Below, one piece after another: positions 25,596-33,564 of a DNA stretch of 64,000 nucleotides (position 1 is the stretch's first letter; each line of letters starts with the position of its first letter). Position numbers and translations under genes: made by a program. The stretch spans positions 26,650 to 90,649 of the forward strand of contig SYGP01000010.1 of NCBI GenBank assembly GCA_005799495.1. The letters run 5' to 3'. Below the pieces are notes generated by a model. That model saw only the letters and a program-made list of their open reading frames with translations. It had not been told where the DNA came from and did no database searches. The DNA comes from Planctomycetia bacterium (GTDB lineage Bacteria > Planctomycetota > Phycisphaerae > Phycisphaerales > SM1A02).

Positions 25596-26795
25596 ATGAC
25601 GCAGCCGGCGCAGGCTGACCTCGATGGAGCCGTCGAGGCTGGAGGGTTTGATGTCGATCGCCTGATCACGGATCGCACGAGGTCCATCGATGCGTCTGGC
25701 ATTCGACGTGCCTTTGAGCTGGGGGCTTCCCTCAAGGACCCGATCAATCTCTCGATCGGTCAACCGGATTTTTTCGTCGATGAGCGCGTCAAGCAGGCGG
25801 CGATCCAAGCGATCAACAACAATCGCAACGGGTACTCGTTGACGCAGGGCGTTCCGGAACTGCGCAGCGCGATCTGGAAGCATCTGGCAGCGGATGTTGG
25901 CTGGAGTGAGAAAGCTGGGAGCGATCTGCTCATTACCTCCGGAACGACAGGCGCACTTGCTCTCGCCATTTTTGCGACCATTGCCGACGGTGACGAAGTC
26001 ATCATGCCCGATCCGTACTTCGTCGCCTACCCGCAAATGGTGAAGGTGGCGGGTGGGCGAAGTGTCTTGTGCGATACCTATCCCGACTTCCGAATGACCG
26101 CTGCGCGGGTCGAACGCCTGCTGACGCCACGCACCAAGATGGTGATCATCGACTCACCGAGCAATCCGTGTGGTGTTGTCTTGACCCAGCGTGAACTCGC
26201 CGATCTTGCCCAGTTGTGCCGTGATCGGAATGTGTTGTTGTTGGCTGACGAGATTTACGACGCGTTCACCTTTCCTGAAGCGCGGGATGGGGGGCGCTGC
26301 CCTTCGGCTGCGCGTGGGAATCCCGCTCTGCTCTTGGTGCGCGGATTCGGCAAGAGCTATGGGTGCACGGGTTGGCGTCTTGGTTATGCAGCGGGACCGA
26401 AGGCTCTCATCCAGCACATGGCAAAGCTGCAACAGTACCTCTTTGTGTGTGCGCCGACGCCGTTGCAGGTCGCTGCGGCAGAGTGTTTTCAAGTGGATCT
26501 GTCGCCGCTCCTCGAGCGGTATGTGCGCCGCCGCGATATGGTGGTGGATGCCCTTCGCGGACTCGTCGACTTGGTCGTACCGCAGGGTGCGTTCTATGCG
26601 TTCATTCCCGTCACGGAGCGGAGCGGCGGATGCGGTGCTGCCTTTGCGAAGCGAGTGGTGGATCACCGGCTCATCGTGGTACCGGGAAACGTGTTCAGTT
26701 CGCGCGACTCGCACTTCCGAATCAGCTTCGCAGCGCCCGAAGAAAAACTCGCCGAAGGACTCGAGGTCATTCGGCGAGTTTTGACCACAGGTTGA
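25596..26795 (+). CDS. Class I/II PLP-dependent aminotransferase
   Basis: 399 aa from MTQPAQADLDG. The fold-type I pattern is complete: INLSIGQPDFFVDE, TSGTTGALALAIFA, DPYFVAYPQMV, DSPSNPCGVVL, LLADEIYDAF and the PLP lysine K253 in GFGKSYGCTGWRLGY. It resembles aspartate/tyrosine aminotransferase-like enzymes. Because the window carries most of the tyrosine degradation route, a role in making 4-hydroxyphenylpyruvate is possible but is only inference; it lies 17 kb away. Confidence 0.93.
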   Translation: MTQPAQADLDGAVEAGGFDVDRLITDRTRSIDASGIRRAFELGASLKDPINLSIGQPDFFVDERVKQAAIQAINNNRNGYSLTQGVPELRSAIWKHLAADVGWSEKAGSDLLITSGTTGALALAIFATIADGDEVIMPDPYFVAYPQMVKVAGGRSVLCDTYPDFRMTAARVERLLTPRTKMVIIDSPSNPCGVVLTQRELADLAQLCRDRNVLLLADEIYDAFTFPEARDGGRCPSAARGNPALLLVRGFGKSYGCTGWRLGYAAGPKALIQHMAKLQQYLFVCAPTPLQVAAAECFQVDLSPLLERYVRRRDMVVDALRGLVDLVVPQGAFYAFIPVTERSGGCGAAFAKRVVDHRLIVVPGNVFSSRDSHFRISFAAPEEKLAEGLEVIRRVLTTG

Positions 26796-26827
26796 GAACG
26801 GGGATCAGACCGAGCTGCATTCCCGAG

Positions 26828-26878
26828 GGCCAATCCCCGACTGGCCAAAACCTCGGCGGCCAATTCCTCGGCGGCCAA
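26828..26878 (+). repeat. Four GGCCAA boxes at exact 15-base spacing
   Basis: GGCCAA occurs at 26828, 26843, 26858 and 26873, each exactly 15 bases apart, and the last two units share 13 bases (CCTCGGCGGCCAA at 26851 and 26866). The array sits in the 114-base gap between the aminotransferase stop and the stop of the convergent lipoprotein. A 15-base period equals five codons. Confidence 0.85.
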
Positions 26879-26909
26879 ATCCAGAGCAGCAGTGAGCCCA
26901 ACCCGGAAC

Positions 26910-27128
26910 TTACTGCTTCTTCTTCTTGTTGGCTGCTTCCTGCTGATTGAGGACAGAATCGTTCGATGCCGTGACGCCGATCTTTGATGGGGCGCTGTCG
27001 GCGATCCGAGATGCGGTCTCTGGCTTCGCGCTCGAAGCCTCAGGATCGTTGGACTCGCTTGAATCGGGGCCACACGCACAGAGCGCGACGCACGAAGCGA
27101 GGAGGGCTGTGGAAAGAAAGTTCTTCAT
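26910..27128 (-). CDS. Small lipoprotein
   Basis: 72 aa from MKNFLSTALLASCV. A typical lipoprotein signal (basic start, hydrophobic core, LCAC lipobox around residues 16-19) is followed by a short Ser/Glu/Ala-rich mature part ending in NKKKKQ. No domain. The frame remains open for 193 codons upstream, but nothing there looks coding and a terminator hairpin lies within it. It is convergent with the aminotransferase. Confidence 0.65.
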   Translation of the reverse strand: MKNFLSTALLASCVALCACGPDSSESNDPEASSAKPETASRIADSAPSKIGVTASNDSVLNQQEAANKKKKQ

Positions 27129-27186
27129 GGGATCAATGTATGGATACGGTTGCGACGGGTCAAGCGTTGCAGATGCCGTCCGCAAG

Positions 27187-27227
27187 ACAAAGAGAAAACC
27201 CTGCCGACGTAACTTTGGTCGACAGGG
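27187..27227 (-). terminator. Rho-independent terminator, minus strand
   Basis: Read on the minus strand this is a 10-base stem (CCCTGTCGAC / GTCGGCAGGG, with one U-G pair), a 9-base loop and then the U-rich run TTTTCTCTTTGT. It should end transcription of the pyrF / solute-binding / DUF971 operon, 260 bases after the last stop, and it lies 59 bases before the small lipoprotein start. Confidence 0.8.
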
Positions 27228-27250
27228 CGGAGGGGAGAAAGATGCTTGTG

Positions 27251-27268
27251 CCACACCGCACGGTGTGG
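27251..27268. promoter_or_regulatory. Perfect 8-base inverted repeat in a 358-base gap
   Basis: CCACACCG-CA-CGGTGTGG is a perfect inverted repeat with a 2-base centre. It lies in the gap 27129-27486, which holds no convincing gene: only this palindrome and the terminator at 27187-27227. There is no U-run beside it on either strand, so it is more like an operator or a transcript hairpin than a terminator. No partner regulator can be named. Confidence 0.4.
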
Positions 27269-27486
27269 GGGTGAAGACGGGTTGTGATGTGGGAAACTGC
27301 TCAACTCCCTCGTTCGGCTTTATCGGCGATCTGTCGAGTGCTTCCACAGAAATTCTCGGTGCGCCCCTCGCACGTCGTGGTTCAACTGCACCCCTCGCTG
27401 TGTCCCTCGTTGCCCATTGGCTGCTTGCACTGCACACGGCATCATCGGATCCTCGGAACAGTGCGCGGGCGAAGCGCGCTGCGCAT

Positions 27487-27834
27487 TCACGAGTGATCAC
27501 TCCTGCGCGGATCGACTGCCTTCGGGTCAATCTCGCGCAGATATCGCCAGGAGAAGAGCCCCGTGGAGTGCCCATCGCTGAAGGTGATGCGAAGCGCATA
27601 GTTGCCGACCATCTCAGCCGACTCCGCCCGGAGCGGTCCGCTTCCAGAGGTCGACGGCAACACGGTGAGAGGATTCGCGGCAAGTGACTCCCGAACCGCG
27701 CGGGCATCCGCGCTCGGAGAAAGTCGTCGCAGGAGGGCGACTGGATAGAACGATTCCTCGCCCTCCGTCCACACGATCGCGAGTCCTTCGCTTCGGCGCA
27801 ACTCGATGTGCCGCGGCGGCAGATCGCGATTCAT
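27487..27834 (-). CDS. DUF971 (gamma-butyrobetaine hydroxylase N-terminal-like) protein
   Basis: 115 aa. The DUF971 pattern is visible: PPRHIELRRSEGLAIVW at the start, FYPVALLRRLSPSAD, and a final GNYALRITFSDGHSTGLFSW followed by RYLREID. Stand-alone members of this family are often found with iron-sulfur or molybdenum-related genes; the function here is unknown. Its start overlaps the solute-binding gene stop by 4 bases, so it is the last gene of the pyrF operon. Confidence 0.88.
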   Translation of the reverse strand: MNRDLPPRHIELRRSEGLAIVWTEGEESFYPVALLRRLSPSADARAVRESLAANPLTVLPSTSGSGPLRAESAEMVGNYALRITFSDGHSTGLFSWRYLREIDPKAVDPRRSDHS

Positions 27835-29417
27835 CCACCCTCCGACTGCACCGTGGCGAGTTGTTCATCGGCCAGGATCGATCGGTACTGCCTTTCGAAG
27901 AATGCGGCAAACCGACGACGCAGAAGCATGCGAGGATCATCACGCTCTTCCCAAAGTCCTCCATCCTTGAATCCGCCCTTCAGCCAACCCGACCGGATGG
28001 CGGCGAGGTCTGCGGGTCGATCCAATCGCAGTTCAACTCCATCAGCGCCTGGCGCGGTTGGCATCGCATCGAACGCGGCGATCCATCGCTTCAGCTGGGG
28101 ATCGGATACGTCTTCGGCGCTGACCACTCCTTGGACTTTCGGATAGGCCGGATGCGAGATGATTCGATTCCACGCATCCCGCAACAGAGCCGAATGACTT
28201 ATCGCCATCGGCAAGAACAGAGTGGACACAAAGTCGCGGTAGCTTGGGTTGGTCGCGGGCATCGGTCGCTCATCGAAGGGATTGACCTTGTCAACAAAGC
28301 AGTCGCTGCAGCACTCGTAGACGGCGCGCCGCGATGGCAGGCGCCGAAGCGCATACCGAGCAGGGCGAGGATGACCGCACGCGTCCGCGTCGCCGGGCGC
28401 CGCCTGCCAGAGCAATTGTCCCTCGTCGGACATGCAGAACTCCACAAACCGTCGCGCCATGTCGGGATGCGGTGCGCCGCGGAGCACCGCAACGGGATCT
28501 GGGTCGACGACGCTTTCACCTGCGGGTGCAACAAACTCAAGTCGAGCGATTGATCCGATGCCAGTCTTCGCTGCAGCATCCGAGAGCGCCTGCACTTGGT
28601 AGCGGCCATAGAAGTCGATGGCGACGCCGACGGCAGACTCGCCGTTGCCAACCTTGGTCGGGACCACACTGCTCGATGCAATGATGTGATTGGAGTTGGC
28701 TGCTGCCCGGCGCAGCACCTGCCATCCGCGGGTCCATTCCAGCCGCTGCAGAATCGTTTCGAAGGCGGTGGCGGCCGAACCGCTCTGGGAGGGGTTGACC
28801 AGAATGACATTCCCACAAAGTGCAGGCTGCGCGAGGTCCTCCCATCGTCGCGGTGGATCGATGCCAAGCTCTTCGCAGCGGTGTGTGTTCGCGACGATGC
28901 CAAAGGTGCTGAACGCAGCGCCGAACCAATACAGCTTCGGATCGTAAATCCGCTTGCCGGCAACATCGTTTGGGCCATACCACTCCGTGAGACATTCGGG
29001 GGTCACCCAGTCGCACGGCGCCAGCACCGTCGCGCTTCGGGGCGGCTCGCCGTCGATCGTGACTGGTTTCGCGAGGGAGTCGAACTCGTAGCTGCCGCCG
29101 CCAAAGACGATGTCTGCTTGTCCGCCAACGGTGGTGCCTTGCTGAAGGGCCGCTTCCGTTTGCGCGATGAGCATCCGACGAATCTCGGTCGTTCCACCTG
29201 GGGTGCTCCAGCGGACTTCGGCTTGCTCGCCGAAACGCTCGCGGTGCCAGCGAGCAAAGCCGATCGAGAACTCGGAACGGATCTGTTCATTGTGCGGCGT
29301 GACGACAACAACGATTCGGCCAGGCGCTGCGGGGGTTTCCCCTTCGAACAGAAGCGCAGGAGCGAGTGCAAGCACCACCACTGCGGCGAACGAGATTGCC
29401 GTGGTCGGTCGGATCAT
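27831..29417 (-). CDS. ABC-type extracellular solute-binding protein (iron/polyamine-like)
   Basis: 528 aa from MIRPTTAISF. A leader or anchor (about residues 8-24) precedes a class II binding-protein fold of the ferric-ion/spermidine type: RIVVVVTPHNEQIRSEF, then YWFGAAFSTFGIVAN, then DPDPVAVLRGAPHPDMARRF and VEFCMSDEGQLLW. It is longer than usual by a C-terminal extension of about 170 residues that includes YECCSDCFVDK. No permease or ATPase gene lies beside it. The start overlaps the pyrF stop by 4 bases. Confidence 0.85.
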   Translation of the reverse strand: MIRPTTAISFAAVVVLALAPALLFEGETPAAPGRIVVVVTPHNEQIRSEFSIGFARWHRERFGEQAEVRWSTPGGTTEIRRMLIAQTEAALQQGTTVGGQADIVFGGGSYEFDSLAKPVTIDGEPPRSATVLAPCDWVTPECLTEWYGPNDVAGKRIYDPKLYWFGAAFSTFGIVANTHRCEELGIDPPRRWEDLAQPALCGNVILVNPSQSGSAATAFETILQRLEWTRGWQVLRRAAANSNHIIASSSVVPTKVGNGESAVGVAIDFYGRYQVQALSDAAAKTGIGSIARLEFVAPAGESVVDPDPVAVLRGAPHPDMARRFVEFCMSDEGQLLWQAAPGDADACGHPRPARYALRRLPSRRAVYECCSDCFVDKVNPFDERPMPATNPSYRDFVSTLFLPMAISHSALLRDAWNRIISHPAYPKVQGVVSAEDVSDPQLKRWIAAFDAMPTAPGADGVELRLDRPADLAAIRSGWLKGGFKDGGLWEERDDPRMLLRRRFAAFFERQYRSILADEQLATVQSEGG

Positions 29418-30286
29418 GGGTGCGCTGCTGCGGGGCAACACACCGCACGGACCTCGGCGGCAAAGCTGTGGGCGGCGCGCTCGACGGCGCTCTTCCAATG
29501 CTCGCCAGGCTTGCATGTCGGGTAGATCACGCTGCGGCTCGCCGTGACGATTGCGCCCCTCCCATCCGAGCGGAAGCAGGGTCGCACGTCATCGGCCGTT
29601 CCACCTTGCGCCCCGTAGCCCGGTACCAGAAACAGCTGGTTGGGCATGAGCGTTCGCAGCGCAGTCGCATCCTGGGCTTTGGTGGCACCGACCACGGCAC
29701 CGAGACTGCTGAATCCCCTCGTTCCGATCGACTCCGCGCCAGTCGCCGCGACCAGCGAAGCAACCGCTTCGGCGACTGAGCGACCATCCCTCAGAAGCAG
29801 GGATTGCAGCGCATCCGACGCTGGGTTGGAGGTCCGAACGAGAGCAAAGACCCCGCCTCGGGCAAGGAAGGGAGTCACCCCATCCATGCCGAGGTAGGCG
29901 TTTGCCGTGCACCAATCCGCCGAGAAGTGACCGAACAGCGCTGCCGCGTAATGTTCGGCCGAGATGCCAATGTCGCCGCGCTTGGCGTCCAAGATCGTGA
30001 CGAACCCAGCGGACTTCGCGGAAGCCATCACTTCCTCGAGCGCTTTGAATCCCTCGGGCCCATACCGCTCAAAGCAGGCTGCCTGAATCTTGATGCACGG
30101 AACGACCCCGCGCACGGCATCGATGATGCCTAGGCTAAAGCGTGCAAGAGTCGTCGAACCAGAGCTGGCATGAACCTCCGGCGGGATGCGTTCCACCACG
30201 GGATCGAGGCCAACGCACACTGGCGAGCCCGCGGCGTCCATGGCGCTCATCAGACGATCAGCTGGATGTTCCCGCCCGAGAGTCAT
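29414..30286 (-). CDS. pyrF: Orotidine 5'-phosphate decarboxylase
   Basis: 290 aa. Last step of UMP synthesis. The type 2 PyrF signature is clear: VCVGLDPVVERIPPEV at the start, and the catalytic loop TILDAKRGDIGISAEHYA with the Asp-Lys-Asp charge network, then MDGVTPFLARGGVFALVRTSN and a LFLVPGYGAQGG phosphate-binding loop. It is the first gene of a three-gene minus-strand operon and is divergent from cinA, 39 bases away. Confidence 0.94.
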   Translation of the reverse strand: MTLGREHPADRLMSAMDAAGSPVCVGLDPVVERIPPEVHASSGSTTLARFSLGIIDAVRGVVPCIKIQAACFERYGPEGFKALEEVMASAKSAGFVTILDAKRGDIGISAEHYAAALFGHFSADWCTANAYLGMDGVTPFLARGGVFALVRTSNPASDALQSLLLRDGRSVAEAVASLVAATGAESIGTRGFSSLGAVVGATKAQDATALRTLMPNQLFLVPGYGAQGGTADDVRPCFRSDGRGAIVTASRSVIYPTCKPGEHWKSAVERAAHSFAAEVRAVCCPAAAHP

Positions 30287-30325
30287 GAGCCCATGCTAGC
30301 GATCCGCAGTTACGCTTCTTCGAGA

Positions 30326-31636
30326 ATGCCCACGGCAGCAGTGCTTTCGATCGGTGACGAACTGGTGCTTGGCCAGATCACCGACCGAAACGGAGGCTGG
30401 CTCTCGGAGGAACTCCTCAAGCTCGGTCTGATGGTGAACGAGCGCCGAACGGTTGCCGATGACCGTGTCGCGATTGCTGCGGCGTTGAAGGAACTCGCTG
30501 CGCGAGCTGCGCTGGTGGTTGTGACGGGAGGTCTCGGACCGACGGACGATGATCTCTCGCGCGAAGCGCTTGCCGATGCGCTCGGTGTGGAACTTGAAGA
30601 GGATGGACGAGCGCTGCAGCATTTGCTCGACCTGTACCAGCGACGCGGGCGTCCGATGCCTGCGATGAACCGCAAGCAGGCGCTTCGACCGAAGTGTGCG
30701 CAGTGCTTGGACAACCCCCATGGCACGGCCCCGGGCATCGCTGCGCGGTTGGGTGGGTCGGAGGTATTCCTGCTCCCTGGGCCGCCCAATGAGATGCGAC
30801 CCATGTTCCATGATTTCGTTTCGCCGGCGGTGCTTGGCATCACGGCGCAAGCAGGAGGTCTGCAGATCGCGACGGCGAGCGTTCACTCGTGCGGACTCCC
30901 CGAAAGTGCCGCTGCGGAGTTGATCAGGCCGTTCATGGAGCGCGGGAGCAATCCGTTGGTAGGGACGACGGCCAGTGGGGCCGTGGTGTCTGCACGAATC
31001 CGCGCGATGGGCGCGGCGGCGATGGATGGCGCGCTCGAACGCACCGTGCAGGAAGTCGAACGCGCGTGGGCTCCGTATGCATTTGGTCGTGATGGACTGA
31101 CATTGCCCGCCGCGCTGGGAGAAACACTGCGCCGCGAGAACGCGATGCTGGCAGTGGCAGAGAGCTGCTCGGGTGGAGGTGTCGGTGCTTTCATCACCTC
31201 GGTGGCAGGTTCGAGTCGTTGGTTCGCAGGGGGATTCATCACCTACTCGAATGAACTCAAGCGCGATCTGTGTGGGGTCCCACAAGCCATGCTGGCCGAC
31301 CACGGCGCCGTGAGCGAAGAGGTTGCGCGGGCACTGGCGCGGAGCGCGGCGGAAAGGTGCAACTGCCGCTTTGGACTGAGCATCACGGGGGTGGCGGGAC
31401 CCGATGGTGGAAGCATCGAGAAGCCCGTCGGTCTGGTGTGGGTTGGTCTGTGCGACCGCGATGCCGGCCATGGGGCGTCGACCACGAAGGCTCGTCCGTT
31501 CCAGTTGCTTGGCGACCGTGAAACAGTGCGTGAACGCATCGCGCGCGTTGGACTGCAGTGGGTGCGACTCACTGCGCTCGGGTTTGGCGATGTTCCACTG
31601 CTGTGGGAGCGTCCCTCGCAGAGTGCACGCGCGTGA
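30326..31636 (+). CDS. cinA: CinA family protein with C-terminal nicotinamide-nucleotide amidohydrolase domain
   Basis: 436 aa from MPTAAVLSIGDEL; an ATG 11 codons upstream is also in frame. An N-terminal MoaB/MogA-like domain (VVVTGGLGPTDDDLSREALA, FLLPGPPNEMRPMF) is joined to a C-terminal PncC domain (AVAESCSGGGVGAFITSVAG with the nucleophile serine, then YSNELKRDLCGVP, SITGVAGPDGGS). Such proteins recycle NAD by-products by deamidating nicotinamide mononucleotide. It overlaps folK by 4 bases. Confidence 0.94.
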   Translation: MPTAAVLSIGDELVLGQITDRNGGWLSEELLKLGLMVNERRTVADDRVAIAAALKELAARAALVVVTGGLGPTDDDLSREALADALGVELEEDGRALQHLLDLYQRRGRPMPAMNRKQALRPKCAQCLDNPHGTAPGIAARLGGSEVFLLPGPPNEMRPMFHDFVSPAVLGITAQAGGLQIATASVHSCGLPESAAAELIRPFMERGSNPLVGTTASGAVVSARIRAMGAAAMDGALERTVQEVERAWAPYAFGRDGLTLPAALGETLRRENAMLAVAESCSGGGVGAFITSVAGSSRWFAGGFITYSNELKRDLCGVPQAMLADHGAVSEEVARALARSAAERCNCRFGLSITGVAGPDGGSIEKPVGLVWVGLCDRDAGHGASTTKARPFQLLGDRETVRERIARVGLQWVRLTALGFGDVPLLWERPSQSARA

Positions 31637-32190
31637 GTGTGATTGCGTACATCGGCATCGGTGCGAATCTCGGTGACCGTGCGGCGACCATCGATGCGGC
31701 GGTCGCCGCAATTGGTCTGCTCGATGGAGTGGAACGTCTCGCCGAGAGTGCGCTGTACGAGACTGAACCGATCGGTCCTCCCCAACCGCACTATCTGAAT
31801 GGCGTCTTGGCGGTCAGGACGGTGCTCTCTGCTCCCGAACTTCTGCGCGCACTTCTCGAAGTGGAGCGTCGCCTTGGGCGCGTCCGGATCGATGCAGAGC
31901 GCAACGCGCCACGAACGATCGATCTCGACTTGCTCCTCCACGGCGAGTCGATCTGGCGCGAGGCAGAGGTAGAAGTGCCCCATCCTCGGCTGCTCGATCG
32001 GTCCTTCGTGCTTGTACCACTTCTGGAGATCGCACCAACGCTCCGCCATCCCATCACGGGCAATTTGCTAAACTCATGTGGCTCCGCTCGCGCGGACTCA
32101 GGCATCGCCTTGTGGCGACCTGCAAGGCCACTGGACACCGACCCCGAGAGGCACCAGCGCTCTCACGACCTCTCGAAAGGATCATCATGA
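31633..32190 (+). CDS. folK: HPPK, 6-hydroxymethyl-7,8-dihydropterin pyrophosphokinase
   Basis: 185 aa from GTG 31633 (GTGA overlap with cinA). It activates the pterin for folate synthesis. Motifs are AYIGIGANLGDRAATIDAAV, YETEPIGPPQPHYLNGVLAV, LRALLEVERRLGRVR, and APRTIDLDLLLHGE, followed by VPHPRLLDRSFVLVPLLEIAP. The last 30 residues extend beyond the usual fold and overlap the thioredoxin gene start by 4 bases. Confidence 0.95.
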   Translation: MSVIAYIGIGANLGDRAATIDAAVAAIGLLDGVERLAESALYETEPIGPPQPHYLNGVLAVRTVLSAPELLRALLEVERRLGRVRIDAERNAPRTIDLDLLLHGESIWREAEVEVPHPRLLDRSFVLVPLLEIAPTLRHPITGNLLNSCGSARADSGIALWRPARPLDTDPERHQRSHDLSKGSS

Positions 32191-33524
32191 AACGAATTCT
32201 TGGCTCGTTCGCGTTCGTCGCATCTTGTCTCGCGACTTCCTTCGCTGCTGCGCAGGAGCCCGCTGCAGCTCCCGCACCTGCGTCCAAGCAGTCTGTGGAT
32301 GCGGACCAGATGCAGGATGCTCCAATGGACGAAGCTGCGCTCGCACAGATGTTCCCCAAGGCGCCGCTGAATGGCGACACCTTTCCTGAAGCGGCGAAGA
32401 CTCCAGAGGCGATCAAGGCGGGGGCAGCGCTCCTCGAGAAGATCGCTGCCAAGTACCGATCGGCACCGGCGATCACGGACACTGTTGCATGGACCGTCAA
32501 GTTGCCAGGTGGAGAGCAGAAGGATTCGATGTCCATCCGACTGGGCGGCGGACAGGAAATGGAAGTCACCGCTGGAACGATGACGATGGTGTCGACGGGC
32601 GGGAATGTCTACTTCGCTGATGAGCAGGTCGACGACAAGTTTGTGAAGGTCGCCCTCGATGGAACGGTCGTGAACACCCTGCAGACGAAGCTCGATGGAA
32701 TCGAGTTCCCCTGTCCGCACTTGGCGCTTCGAGGCAGTGCCGAAGGCAAGGCAGTCGACGCATTCAGTTTCGGTGGTGGCAGCTTCACCAAGGTTGCCGG
32801 TTATCAGGAGAAGGGTGGAATGGCCGAAATCCTCTTGGCGGGCGAGGGTGAGAGCGACCTGAAGATTTCAGCTGATCCAAAGACTGATCTTGTGCAGTCC
32901 CTCGCGCTGGTCATGGCGCCACCCGGCGCGCCTCCGGGCATTCGCTTCGCCGTGGACTTCATGCTCAAGCCGTCCGTGTCGGACAAGTTGGAAAAGCCGA
33001 TTGCCTTCAATGCGGGCAAGCGCAAGGCTGTGGACGGACTGAGCGACTTGACTCCGTCCCGCCCCGAGGCGATCGCGGTTGGTGCAGAGGCGCCGACGTT
33101 TCGGTTGATGGACAACAACGGATCCGAGGTCGATCTCGCGTCCCTTCGCGGCAAGGTCGTGGTCGTTGATTTCTGGGCGACTTGGTGCGGTCCGTGCAGG
33201 AAGGGGCTGCCCACGATCGATGCCCTCGCGAAGTGGGTCGCGGAATCGAAGACCAATGCAGCGGTGTATGGGATCAATGTGTGGGAGCGCGGCGACGGTG
33301 CGATGGTGAAGTCCAAGGAGTATTGGGACAAGAACAAGTTCTCCTTCCCGTTCCTCGACGACATCAAGGGCGATGTGATCAAGCAGTATGGGTTTGATGG
33401 CATCCCCGCCACCGTCGTGATTGGTCCAGACGGCAAGGTGGTCGCCGTTCACCAAGGATTCGACGCCAATCTGACCGAAACGCTGAAGGCTGAAGTGCTC
33501 AAGGCGCTCGGAGGGAAGAGCTGA
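32187..33524 (+). CDS. Secreted TlpA-type thioredoxin with N-terminal DUF2092/LolA-like domain
   Basis: 445 aa with a Sec signal (MKRILGSFAFVASCLATSFA, AAAQ cleavage region). Residues about 85-290 form a beta-rich domain (IAAKYRSAPAITDTVAWTVK, FADEQVDDKFVKVALDG) that resembles the LolA-like fold of DUF2092 proteins. The C-terminal domain (about 305-445) is a TlpA/ResA thioredoxin with DFWATWCGPCRKGLP, redox cysteines C334 and C337, and a cis-proline loop GIPATVVIGPDGKV. Probably a periplasmic disulfide reductase. A GAAAGGA ribosome site lies 6 bases before ATG 32187. Confidence 0.9.
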   Translation: MKRILGSFAFVASCLATSFAAAQEPAAAPAPASKQSVDADQMQDAPMDEAALAQMFPKAPLNGDTFPEAAKTPEAIKAGAALLEKIAAKYRSAPAITDTVAWTVKLPGGEQKDSMSIRLGGGQEMEVTAGTMTMVSTGGNVYFADEQVDDKFVKVALDGTVVNTLQTKLDGIEFPCPHLALRGSAEGKAVDAFSFGGGSFTKVAGYQEKGGMAEILLAGEGESDLKISADPKTDLVQSLALVMAPPGAPPGIRFAVDFMLKPSVSDKLEKPIAFNAGKRKAVDGLSDLTPSRPEAIAVGAEAPTFRLMDNNGSEVDLASLRGKVVVVDFWATWCGPCRKGLPTIDALAKWVAESKTNAAVYGINVWERGDGAMVKSKEYWDKNKFSFPFLDDIKGDVIKQYGFDGIPATVVIGPDGKVVAVHQGFDANLTETLKAEVLKALGGKS

Positions 33525-33564
33525 GCGCTTCGGGGCTTCTTCCAAAGCGATCGGACTGTTCAGA

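Noticed and set aside
27129..27486. Small genes in the 358-base gap
   Set aside because: Frames here lack start signals and look random; only a terminator and an inverted repeat could be supported.
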